The translations under genes were made by a program, and so were the position numbers. From assembly GCA_964496975.1 (NCBI GenBank), contig CAZCBN010000157.1:1-6317 (forward strand): 6,317 nucleotides of DNA. Reading direction: 5' to 3'. This stretch comes from CAZCBN01 sp964496975 (lineage in GTDB: Bacteria > Planctomycetota > Phycisphaerae > Phycisphaerales > UBA1924). This document shows, in pieces, positions 1-6,010 of the stretch. The number at the start of each line of letters is the position of its first letter. Positions within the stretch are counted from its first letter, which is position 1. Below the pieces are notes generated by a model. It was given only the letters and a program-made list of their open reading frames with translations, was not told where the DNA came from and did no database searches.

Positions 1-1098
1 TCGCCGCAGTTCTTTGTGCCCGAGCCTGCGTCGGTGGACTCTGGAGCGGGGCTCAACCCGTTGCGGCTGATCGGGGACGCGGCGCAGTTGTTGCCGGGTT
101 CTGCGGCGGGCGCGGCGGTTTCTGGCGGCTTTGTGCCCGGCGGGCCCGCGGGCCCGGTGCCGCCGCAGAGCGGGGCGGCGGAGCGCGGGCAGCGCGACGG
201 CTTCAGCGTGGCGTTGAACATCGTCGTGCTGCTGACGGTGCTGACGGTGGCGCCGTCGATCGTGCTGATGACGACGTGCTTCGTGCGCATCCTGATCGTG
301 CTGGGCCTGCTGCGGCAGGCGATCGGCGCGCAGTCGGTGCCGCCGGCGCAGGTGGTCACGGGTCTTGCGCTCATGATGACGGCGATGGTGATGGCGCCGA
401 CGTGGGAGCGGGTGAACACGGAGGCGATCGGTCCCTGGCAGCGTGGCGAGGTGCGCGACTACGGCGAGCTGTGGGACCGGGCGAAGCAGCCGGTGCGCGA
501 CTTCATGTTCAGCCAGATCGAGGCGACGGGGAACTGGGCGGGCGTGTACACGATGCTCGAGTACCGCGGCGTCGACGTGTCGGCGCCCGAGCGGCTCACG
601 CGGGCGGACGTGGACATGACAGTGCTCATCCCCGCGTACATCCTGAGCGAGCTGCGGGTCGGGTTCGTGATGGGGTTCCGCGTGTACCTGCCGTTCCTCG
701 TGATCGACATGGTGATCGCGAGCGTGCTGGTGGCGATGAGCATGATGACGCTGCCGCCGGTGCTGCTGAGCCTGCCGTTCAAGCTGCTGATGTTCGTGAT
801 GGTGGACGGGTGGACGCTGGTGTCGGCGGGTTTGCTCGAGAGCTTCGTGGTGCCGGGGGACTCGGGGGCCGCGGCGGCGCTCGCGCCGTGGCTGCTGCTG
901 GCCTGGCCCCAGCCCCGACGCGACGAGCGTGAGCCGGCCCTGCTGCACGCGGGGCGCGGGGCGCTGCGTCGCGGGACGGCTCGGCGCGTGCGGCACGCGG
1001 CGCGTGCGGACGACGTGGGCGGCCCGAGCGCAGCGGCCGTCGCGGGCGACTGGCTTGCACGGCGGCTCGGGGGCGGGGAAGGGGGGCGTCGTGTTTGA
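1..1098 (+). CDS. fliP: Flagellar export gate protein FliP, 5'-partial, with C-terminal extension
   Basis: FliP is the main membrane subunit of the FliP5-FliQ4-FliR1 channel through which flagellar subunits are exported. The frame is open from the first base, so the true start and any signal peptide lie upstream; a GTG at 16 is in frame but has no support as the start. Residues below count from that GTG. Residues 1-63 are a Pro/Gly/Ala-rich hydrophilic stretch. The conserved FliP body runs from about 64 to 277: a first helix pair with VLTVAPSIVLM and RILIVLGLLRQAIG, a soluble loop at about 130-200, then the family signatures IPAYILSELRVGF (205-217), YLPFLVIDMVIASVLVAMS and LPFKLLMFVMVDGW (253-266). 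FliP normally stops soon after this point, near SF at 276-277. Here the frame continues for about 83 further residues, mostly Arg/Gly/Ala, and ends 8 nt inside fliQ. That tail is either a real extension or the product of a frameshift. The FliP identity is very secure; the 3' boundary is not. Confidence 0.93.
   Translation, partial: SPQFFVPEPASVDSGAGLNPLRLIGDAAQLLPGSAAGAAVSGGFVPGGPAGPVPPQSGAAERGQRDGFSVALNIVVLLTVLTVAPSIVLMTTCFVRILIVLGLLRQAIGAQSVPPAQVVTGLALMMTAMVMAPTWERVNTEAIGPWQRGEVRDYGELWDRAKQPVRDFMFSQIEATGNWAGVYTMLEYRGVDVSAPERLTRADVDMTVLIPAYILSELRVGFVMGFRVYLPFLVIDMVIASVLVAMSMMTLPPVLLSLPFKLLMFVMVDGWTLVSAGLLESFVVPGDSGAAAALAPWLLLAWPQPRRDEREPALLHAGRGALRRGTARRVRHAARADDVGGPSAAAVAGDWLARRLGGGEGGRRV
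982..1009 (+). repeat. 12-bp direct repeat with interleaved palindromes in the fliP tail
   Basis: The 12-mer CGGCGCGTGCGG occurs at 982-993 and again at 998-1009, separated by 4 nt. Between and within the copies, GCGTGC (986-991), GCACGC (993-998) and GCGTGC (1002-1007) alternate, so the RNA could form either of two mutually exclusive short hairpins. The repeat lies in the part of fliP that no longer resembles the family. No known element is recognised, and the local GC content makes chance origin quite possible. Confidence 0.45.
1077..1086 (+). promoter_or_regulatory. Ribosome binding site deciding the fliQ GTG start
   Basis: A purine run, GGAAGGGGGG, ends 4 nt before GTG 1091. It favours that GTG over the in-frame ATG at 1103, which would shorten the N-terminus by four residues. 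The site lies inside the fliP reading frame, consistent with translational coupling. Confidence 0.6.
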
Positions 1099-1360
1099 TG
1101 CGATGCTGTACGACGAGTCGGGCGTGGTGCTCGTGCGCGAGGCGTTGATCGTCTTCCTGAAGATCGCGGCGCCGATCCTCGGCGCGGGGATCGTGATCGG
1201 CCTGTTCGTGTCCATCTTGCAGTCGGTCACGAGCATCCAGGAGCAGGCGCTGACGCTTGTTCCCAAGATCGTCACGATGGTCGTGATCGCCATCATCCTG
1301 CTGCCGTGGATCGCGCTGCGGATCGCGGAGTTTGCGGCGGAGGCGTTCCGGTTGTTCTGA
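1091..1360 (+). CDS. fliQ: Flagellar export gate protein FliQ
   Basis: FliQ is the small two-helix membrane subunit of the FliPQR export channel, where several copies pack around FliP and FliR. The 89-residue product has the usual family length (about 90). It shows an N-terminal REALIVFLKIAAPIL segment leading into helix 1 (about 16-42), then the diagnostic connecting motif QSVTSIQEQALTLVPK (44-59), and helix 2 (about 60-78) ending in a short amphipathic tail. GTG 1091 is chosen because a purine-rich ribosome binding site sits 4 nt upstream and the length fits; ATG 1103 is an alternative. The start overlaps the fliP stop by 8 nt and fliR begins 41 nt downstream, so the gene is almost certainly cotranscribed with both. 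No odd residues were noticed. Confidence 0.95.
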   Translation: MFDAMLYDESGVVLVREALIVFLKIAAPILGAGIVIGLFVSILQSVTSIQEQALTLVPKIVTMVVIAIILLPWIALRIAEFAAEAFRLF

Positions 1361-1401
1361 GGCGTTCTCGCGGCGCGGGCCGCGGCGGCGGGGGGGCGGC
1401 G

Positions 1402-2217
1402 GTGGACGTTGTTGGGCTTGAGCAACTCCTGGGGCAGGTGACGCCCTTCTCCCTCGTGCTCACGCGGATGCTGGGGCTGTTTTTGTTCGCGCCGATGCTG
1501 GCCGGGTTCAGCGTGCCCTCGCAGGTGAAGGCGCTGCTCGCGAGCGCGGTCTCGGTCGCGGTGTACGGGTCGCTGCCCGAGTCGGCGCGGGTGGCGCCGG
1601 CGGCGATGTCGGCGGGGCTCGTGCCGCTGGTGGTGGTGATGGCGTCCGAGCTCGCGATCGGCGCGGTGATCGGGCTGCTCGCGAGCATCCCGCTGCTGGC
1701 GGTGGAGACGGCGGGGCAGATCATGAGCAGGCAGATGGGCTTCGGCCTCGCCGAGGCGTACAACCCGACGCTGGACACGAACCTGGACACGTTCGGCTCG
1801 ATGCTGTTCAACATGGGCCTGGCAGCGTTTGTCGGCATGGGCGGGCTGGAGTCGCTCTTCGGCGCGGTGCTGTCGACCTACGGGCGGCTCCCGCCGGGCG
1901 GCTTTGCGCTGGGCGGGGCGCCGATGGGCGTGTACCTGCACGTGCTGTCGTCGGGGATGGAGCTGGCGATGCGCGTGTCGGCGCCGGTGGTGGGGATCAT
2001 CGTGCTGATGCTGATCGGCCTGGGCGCGGTGACGCGGGCGATGCCGCAGGTCAACGTGATGACGGTGGGCTTCACGATGAAGATCCTGATGGGGATCGGC
2101 GTGCTGTCGTTCAGCGTGTTCGCGATCGACACGGCGGTGGGGGACTTTGTCGCCGAGGTGCTGGGCAAGATCGGCGCGTGGGCGGCGGGCGGCGACGGCG
2201 CCGTGGCGGGGGGCTGA
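1402..2217 (+). CDS. fliR: Flagellar export gate protein FliR
   Basis: FliR is the single-copy subunit that completes the FliP-FliQ channel and contacts FlhB. The 271-residue product is close to the usual length of about 260. It begins with the typical LEQLLGQVTPFSLVLTRMLG segment, followed by PMLAGFSVPSQVKALLA (31-47). A central block follows: GQIMSRQMGFGLAEAYNP (105-122). The C-terminal signature RAMPQVNVMTVGFTMKILMG spans 212-231. Several hydrophobic helices are evident throughout. The GTG at 1402 is selected because the frame upstream of it overlaps fliQ and encodes Gly/Arg-rich junk, and because a run of seven G (1390-1396) lies 5 nt before it. The stop is 3 nt before the flhB start. The last dozen residues are a Gly/Ala tail. 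Injectisome homologues (SctT) share this fold, but the neighbouring flhF points to a flagellar role. Confidence 0.95.
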   Translation: MDVVGLEQLLGQVTPFSLVLTRMLGLFLFAPMLAGFSVPSQVKALLASAVSVAVYGSLPESARVAPAAMSAGLVPLVVVMASELAIGAVIGLLASIPLLAVETAGQIMSRQMGFGLAEAYNPTLDTNLDTFGSMLFNMGLAAFVGMGGLESLFGAVLSTYGRLPPGGFALGGAPMGVYLHVLSSGMELAMRVSAPVVGIIVLMLIGLGAVTRAMPQVNVMTVGFTMKILMGIGVLSFSVFAIDTAVGDFVAEVLGKIGAWAAGGDGAVAGG

Positions 2218-2220
2218 GCG

Positions 2221-3321
2221 GTGGCGGAGGACATGGGCGAGAAGACCGAGAAGCCAACGGGCCGCAGGCTCGGCCAGGCCCGTTCGCGCGGGCAGGTCGC
2301 GAAGAGCCAGGACCTCGCGTCGTCGGTCGCGATGCTGATGGCCTTCCTCGTGATGCGGAACATGGGGCCGACGATTGTCGAGGGTCTGGCGATCGGGCTG
2401 CGCGACTCGCTGGCGTGGGGCCTGCCGGGGGACCCGCTGTCGGCCGAGTCGATGGCGCTGGGCATGGCCGAGTCGCTCCGCCGCGGGGCGATGCTGGTGC
2501 TGCCGGTGCTGGTCGCGGCGACGCTCGTCGCGGGCGTGGTGCAGTATCTTCAGGTCGGCCCGCTGTGGACGATGTACCCGATCCGGCCCAAGTTCAACCG
2601 GCTCAACCCGGTGTCGGGCCTGAAGAAGTTCATCGGCCTGAAAAACCTTCAGCGCACCGGCATCAACGTGCTGAAGCTCATCGCGGTGATGTCGGTCGGC
2701 GGCATGGTGATCGGCTCGCGGCTCGACGACGTGGCGGCGCTGCCGAGGCTCGGCCTGACGGGCAGCGTCGGGATGCTTCTGAAGCTCGTGACCGACCTGG
2801 GCGTGTGGATCGTCGTGGTCATGCTGCTGCTGGGGATCGTCGACCTGTTCTACCAGAAGTGGCAGCACTTCCGCGATCTGAAGATGACCAAGCAGGAAGT
2901 GAAGGACGAGCGCAAGAGCCTGGACGGCGACCCGCAGGTGAAGCGCCGCCGCCTGCGGATGTACATGGACATCGTGATGCAGCGCATGAAGTCGAGCGTG
3001 CCCAAGGCGGACGTGGTGATCACGAACCCCACGCACTTCTCGGTCGCGCTGCGGTACGACAGCGCGACGATGCGGGCGCCCACGGTGGTCGCCAAGGGGG
3101 CGGACTTTCTGGCGTTCCGCATCCGCGAGATCGCGCGGGCGCACGACGTGCCGATCGTGGAGCGGCCCCCGCTGGCGCGGGCGCTTTACCACGGGCTCGA
3201 GCCCGGGCAGCAAGTGAGGCCCGAGCACTACGAGGCCGTGGCCGAGGTGCTGGCGTACGTCTACCGCATCGATACGCGTGCGGGCAGGCGACGCGAGACG
3301 GCCGCTGCTGCTGCGGCGTAA
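2221..3321 (+). CDS. flhB: Flagellar export switch protein FlhB
   Basis: FlhB caps the cytoplasmic entrance of the FliPQR channel and takes part in switching export from rod/hook to filament substrates. The 366-residue product starts with the family motif GEKTEKPTGRRLGQARSRGQ (6-25). Four membrane segments follow, at about 31-50, 88-110, 145-165 and 185-210. The conserved linker YQKWQHFRDLKMTKQEVKDE spans 211-230. The autocleavage site NPTH is intact at 269-272, the same numbering as in Salmonella as I recall it. The cleaved domain carries ALRYD, APTVVAKG and ERPPLARALY, all family-typical. The protein ends DTRAGRRRET followed by six alanines, an unusual short tail. GTG 2221 is preferred over ATG 2233 because it gives the standard MAED start; G-rich sequence at 2206-2213 can serve as the ribosome binding site. 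Three nucleotides separate it from fliR, and 77 nt from flhA. Confidence 0.97.
   Translation: MAEDMGEKTEKPTGRRLGQARSRGQVAKSQDLASSVAMLMAFLVMRNMGPTIVEGLAIGLRDSLAWGLPGDPLSAESMALGMAESLRRGAMLVLPVLVAATLVAGVVQYLQVGPLWTMYPIRPKFNRLNPVSGLKKFIGLKNLQRTGINVLKLIAVMSVGGMVIGSRLDDVAALPRLGLTGSVGMLLKLVTDLGVWIVVVMLLLGIVDLFYQKWQHFRDLKMTKQEVKDERKSLDGDPQVKRRRLRMYMDIVMQRMKSSVPKADVVITNPTHFSVALRYDSATMRAPTVVAKGADFLAFRIREIARAHDVPIVERPPLARALYHGLEPGQQVRPEHYEAVAEVLAYVYRIDTRAGRRRETAAAAAA
3025..3036 (+). other. FlhB autocleavage motif NPTH
   Basis: Codons aac-ccc-acg-cac encode Asn269-Pro270-Thr271-His272. In the FlhB/SctU family the peptide bond between Asn and Pro breaks spontaneously by Asn cyclisation, which is tied to the substrate-specificity switch. 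All four residues are present, so autocleavage is expected. Confidence 0.93.
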
Positions 3322-3323
3322 CG

Positions 3324-3380
3324 AACACAGAGCGAGACCGCGGGGCGGTGTGCGGCTGGGCGGGACGGACGGACTGTGTT
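3324..3380 (+). repeat. Inverted repeat in the flhB-flhA gap
   Basis: AACACAG (3324-3330) and CTGTGTT (3374-3380) are perfect inverted copies enclosing 43 nt. Inside them, ACCGC (3337-3341) and GCGGT (3345-3349) can form a hairpin with a GGG loop. The outer stem would end 3 nt before the flhA ribosome binding site, so it could affect access to it. There is no T-run, so this is not an intrinsic terminator. Seven pairs over this distance could arise by chance. Confidence 0.4.
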
Positions 3381-3383
3381 GTT

Positions 3384-3388
3384 GGAGG
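3384..3388 (+). promoter_or_regulatory. Ribosome binding site of flhA
   Basis: GGAGG lies 10 nt before ATG 3399. The spacing is slightly long, but this is the clearest canonical Shine-Dalgarno core in the window, and it supports ATG 3399 as the flhA start. Confidence 0.7.
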
Positions 3389-3398
3389 CTGATAGGCG

Positions 3399-5771
3399 AT
3401 GGCCGAGACCGCGGCGAAGAACAAGGCAGCAGGCCCCGCGTCGAGCGCCGCCGCGCCCGCGGCCGGGTCGGTCGCGGGGTCGGCCGCCGCGCCGGCCGAC
3501 CAGCCGCGGTGGCTCCGCTTCGTGGACGAGAACCGGGCGTTGCTCGCGCCGGTGGGCTTTGTGCTGCTGCTGGTGGTGGTGCTGGTGCCGCTGCCGCCGG
3601 CGGTGCTGGACGTCTTGATCAGCTTCAACATCTCGCTGTCCGTCGTCATCCTGCTGACGACGCTCTACATGACCAAGCCGCTGCAGTTCAGCGTCTTCCC
3701 GAGCCTGCTGCTGGCGACCACGCTGCTGCGGCTCGTGCTGAACATCGCGAGCACGCGGCTGATCCTGACGGCGAAGGCCGACAGCCCCGAGCAGGTGATG
3801 GAAGTGGCGGGCGCGGTGATCAGCGCCTTCGGCAACTTCGTGGCGGGCGGATCGCTCTTCGTCGGCATCATCCTCTTCCTGATGCTGATGATCGTGCAGT
3901 TCATGGTGGTGACGAAGGGCGCCGGCCGCATCAGCGAGGTCGCCGCGCGGTTCACGCTGGACGCCATGCCCGGCAAGCAGATGGCGATCGACAGCGACAT
4001 GAACGCCGGCGTGATCGACGAGAAGGAGGCACGCCGCCGCCGCGAGGAGATCGCCCGCGAGGCCGATTTCTACGGGGCGATGGACGGTGCCAGCAAGTTC
4101 GTGAAGGGCGACGCCATGGCGGGCGTCATCATCACGTTCATCAACATCCTGGGCGGGTTCGCCGTCGGCATGATCGACAAGGGCTGGCCCATCCTCGACA
4201 CGGCGAAGAGCTTCACCATCCTCACCATCGGCGACGGCCTGACGAGCCAGATCCCCAGCTTCATCATCGCCATCGCCAGCGCGCTCATCGTCACGCAGGC
4301 CGGCCAGAAGGAAGAGCTGGGCCGCGAGCTCACGGGCCAGCTCACGAGCAAGCCCAAGGGTCTCATCATCACCGGCGGCTTCCTGCTGCTGCTCGCCCTC
4401 ACGCCGCTGCCCACCGTGCCCCTCGTCGTCACCGGCGGCGGGCTGCTCGCCCTCGGCATCATGCTGCTGCGCCGCGAGCGCAAGCGGGCCGCCGACGTCA
4501 CCGCGGCGGAGCAGGCCCCCGCCGAGGCGCCGAAGCCGCCCGAGATCGAAGAGGTCCTGAAGCTCGACGTGCTGGAGCTGGAGCTCGGCTACGGCGTCGT
4601 CTCGCTGGTCGACGTGAAGTCGGGGGGAGACCTCCTCGAGCGCATCGTCTCCGTGCGGCGGCAGCTCGCGGCGGAGCTGGGCCTGGTGATGCCGCCCGTC
4701 CGCATCCGCGACAACGTGCAGCTCGAGCCGAGCCAGTACCGGATCAAGATCCGCGGCAACCCCGTCGCCACGGGCTCGATCGAGGTGGGCCGCCTGCTCG
4801 CCATGGACAGCGGCATCACCACCGGGCCCGTGCAGGGCATCCCGACCAAAGAGCCCGCGTTCGGCCTTGACGCGTGGTGGATCGAGCCGGGCCTGCGCAC
4901 CCGCGCCGAGACCATGAACTACACCGTCGTCGAGCCCTCGGCCGTGCTGGCGACGCACCTGACCGAGGTCGTGAAGACCCACGGCGAGGAGCTGCTGACA
5001 CGCGAAGAGGTCGCGAACCTGATCGACCAGTTGAAGCAGAAGTCGCCCAAGCTGGTCGAGGAGACCATCCCCTCCGCCGTCAAACTGGCCGACGTGCAGA
5101 AGGTGATGCAGAACCTGCTCCGCGAGCGCGTGCCGATCCGCGACGTCGAGACGATCGTCGAGACCCTGGGCGACTGGGCCCCAAAGACCAAGGACCTCGA
5201 CGTCCTGACCGAGTACGCGCGGCACGCCCTGCGGCGGTGGATCTGCCAGCTCGTCTCTGCCCAGGACGGCCGCGGACGTTGGACGATGGCGTGCGTCACG
5301 CTCGACCCCACGCTCGAGGACATCATCAGCGGGTACATCGAGCGCGGCGGCTCGGGCACCACCGTCAGCATGCCGGCGCGGGTCGCCGCGGAGATCGCCC
5401 GGCAGATCGGCGAGGGGCTCCGGCTGGTCTCAGCCGCGGGGAGGCCGCCGGTGGTGATCGCGTCGCCGCAGGTGCGGGCCGTCGTTCGGCAGGTGCTGGC
5501 GCCGCACGTGCCGGGCGTCATGGTGCTGGGGTACAACGAGGTGGTGCCTGGGATCGAGGTGGAGTCCAAGGCGCTGATCGTGCCGCCCGGCGCCGAAGCC
5601 AAAGCCGAAGCCAGACCAGAAGCCAGACCAGAAGCCCGCCCCGAGCCCGCCCCCGCCCCCCCCGCCGGCGCCAAGCCCCCGGCAGCGAAGCCCGCGGCGA
5701 AACCGGCCGCCAAGCCCGCGGCGAAGCCGGGCGCCAAGCCCGCCCGCCCCGCCCCCGCGGCCGCGACCTGA
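3399..5771 (+). CDS. flhA: Flagellar export ring protein FlhA with Ala/Lys/Pro-rich C-terminal tail
   Basis: FlhA forms the nonameric export ring; its membrane part couples export to proton flow and its cytoplasmic domain docks export chaperones. The product has 790 residues, against about 690 in enterobacteria. Residues 1-36 are an Ala/Pro-rich extension. Eight hydrophobic segments lie at roughly 47-66, 68-90, 97-122, 135-171 (two), 241-259, 275-300 and 321-359 (the last containing more than one). The FHIPEP family signature is clear: RISEVAARFTLDAMPGKQM (177-195), IDSDMNAG (197-204) and FYGAMDGASKFVKGDAMAG (224-242). The cytoplasmic domain spans about 380-728, with PAFGLDAWWIEPGL, VLATHL and KVMQNLLRERVPIRDVETI. 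It ends at the expected LGYNEVVPGIEVES region. Residues 731-790 are a repetitive tail with no counterpart that I know. A GGAGG site 10 nt upstream supports ATG 3399. Confidence 0.97.
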   Translation: MAETAAKNKAAGPASSAAAPAAGSVAGSAAAPADQPRWLRFVDENRALLAPVGFVLLLVVVLVPLPPAVLDVLISFNISLSVVILLTTLYMTKPLQFSVFPSLLLATTLLRLVLNIASTRLILTAKADSPEQVMEVAGAVISAFGNFVAGGSLFVGIILFLMLMIVQFMVVTKGAGRISEVAARFTLDAMPGKQMAIDSDMNAGVIDEKEARRRREEIAREADFYGAMDGASKFVKGDAMAGVIITFINILGGFAVGMIDKGWPILDTAKSFTILTIGDGLTSQIPSFIIAIASALIVTQAGQKEELGRELTGQLTSKPKGLIITGGFLLLLALTPLPTVPLVVTGGGLLALGIMLLRRERKRAADVTAAEQAPAEAPKPPEIEEVLKLDVLELELGYGVVSLVDVKSGGDLLERIVSVRRQLAAELGLVMPPVRIRDNVQLEPSQYRIKIRGNPVATGSIEVGRLLAMDSGITTGPVQGIPTKEPAFGLDAWWIEPGLRTRAETMNYTVVEPSAVLATHLTEVVKTHGEELLTREEVANLIDQLKQKSPKLVEETIPSAVKLADVQKVMQNLLRERVPIRDVETIVETLGDWAPKTKDLDVLTEYARHALRRWICQLVSAQDGRGRWTMACVTLDPTLEDIISGYIERGGSGTTVSMPARVAAEIARQIGEGLRLVSAAGRPPVVIASPQVRAVVRQVLAPHVPGVMVLGYNEVVPGIEVESKALIVPPGAEAKAEARPEARPEARPEPAPAPPAGAKPPAAKPAAKPAAKPAAKPGAKPARPAPAAAT
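5589..5768 (+). repeat. Low-complexity repeat tract encoding the FlhA tail
   Basis: After the last conserved FlhA residues the frame encodes two repeat types. First come EARP units at residues 738-749, where the 12-mer GAAGCCAGACCA is repeated exactly at 5607-5618 and 5619-5630 and then partially. Next come AAKP/GAKP units at 757-781 (four AAKP copies at 5682-5729). The protein segment is basic, disordered-looking and histone-H1-like in composition. Exact DNA repeats using AGA and CCA codons, otherwise scarce here, suggest recent tandem duplication. Confidence 0.8.
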
Positions 5772-5844
5772 CGCCCCGTCGGCCCTCTGTTCGCGCCTCA
5801 ATGAGCCCCGGCGGGCGGGGCCGACGACGCCGGCGCGCGAAAGC

Positions 5845-5874
5845 TTCTCGGACGGTGAGACTTTCTGGTATGTT
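5845..5874 (+). promoter_or_regulatory. Candidate sigma70-type promoter for flhF
   Basis: TGGTATGTT (5866-5874) reads as an extended -10 (TG, one base, then TATGTT, 4/6 to consensus). A weak -35, TTCTCG (5845-5850, 3/6), lies 18 nt upstream of it. It sits in the most AT-rich spot of the gap. A start about 7 nt downstream would fall near 5881, at the first base of the perfect inner stem of the 5875-5906 hairpin. This is a motif match by eye only. Confidence 0.3.
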
Positions 5875-5906
5875 CCCCCCGCGGCGCAGGACGCGCCGCG
5901 GCGGGG
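5875..5906 (+). repeat. Long GC hairpin upstream of flhF
   Basis: CCGCGGCGC (5879-5887) pairs perfectly with GCGCCGCGG (5893-5901) around an AGGAC loop. With one bulged C (5902) the stem extends by four more C-G pairs (5875-5878 with 5903-5906). This is the strongest inverted repeat I found in the window. It lacks a T-run, so its role may be mRNA stability, rho-related or regulatory rather than intrinsic termination. Confidence 0.6.
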
Positions 5907-5917
5907 GTGCCGTAGAC

Positions 5918-5939
5918 GCGGTCCCCGCAAAGGGACCGC
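5918..5939 (+). repeat. 8-bp hairpin in the flhF leader
   Basis: GCGGTCCC (5918-5925) pairs perfectly with GGGACCGC (5932-5939) around a CGCAAA loop that contains a GNRA-like GCAA. It is followed after 1 nt by another stem, CCGGGG (5941-5946) with CCCCGG (5951-5956). The tandem arrangement suggests a folded leader RNA, but no known riboswitch family is matched. Confidence 0.5.
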
Positions 5940-6002
5940 CCCGGGGCCCGCCCCGGCCAGTGCGCCATGGCGGCGTCTGGGGAAGGCCAGCTTGGTCCGG
6001 CC

Positions 6003-6010
6003 AGGGAAGG
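6003..6010 (+). promoter_or_regulatory. Ribosome binding site deciding the flhF start
   Basis: AGGGAAGG ends 4 nt before ATG 6015. Another in-frame ATG at 5967 has no comparable purine run and would add 16 residues absent from the family, so 6015 is preferred. Confidence 0.6.

Noticed and set aside
276..932. A 218-codon plus-strand frame within fliP
   Set aside because: It is an Arg/Gly/Ala-rich shadow of fliP. Its only interest is that its stop at 930-932 could serve as the fliP end if a frameshift exists.
1306..1401. An ATG at 1306 as an earlier fliR start
   Set aside because: It would overlap fliQ by 55 nt and add 32 Gly/Arg-rich residues not found in FliR. GTG 1402 has a G-rich binding site and gives the normal length.
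3278..4870. A 530-codon plus-strand frame overlapping flhB and flhA, and a similar one at 4874-6160
   Set aside because: Both are Arg/Ala/Gly/His-rich out-of-frame readings of flhA with no family resemblance.
3261..5225. A 654-codon open frame on the minus strand opposite flhA
   Set aside because: It is antisense to a clear flhA gene and rich in Asp/His/Leu/Gln/Arg, the typical by-product of G/C-ending codons in high-GC DNA. It has no recognisable domain.
5805..5821. An intrinsic terminator after flhA
   Set aside because: The hairpin is short and no T-run follows it. The same holds for the later hairpins in the gap.
5866..5882. A sigma54 promoter suggested by GG and GC dinucleotides
   Set aside because: The GG to GC spacing is 12 nt, not the required 10, and the TTGC element is missing.
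5911..5956. A cyclic-di-GMP (GEMM) riboswitch suggested by the CGCAAA next to paired stems
   Set aside because: The required upstream GGGCAAACC-like strand and the receptor arrangement are absent. CGCAAA here is simply the loop of a perfect hairpin.
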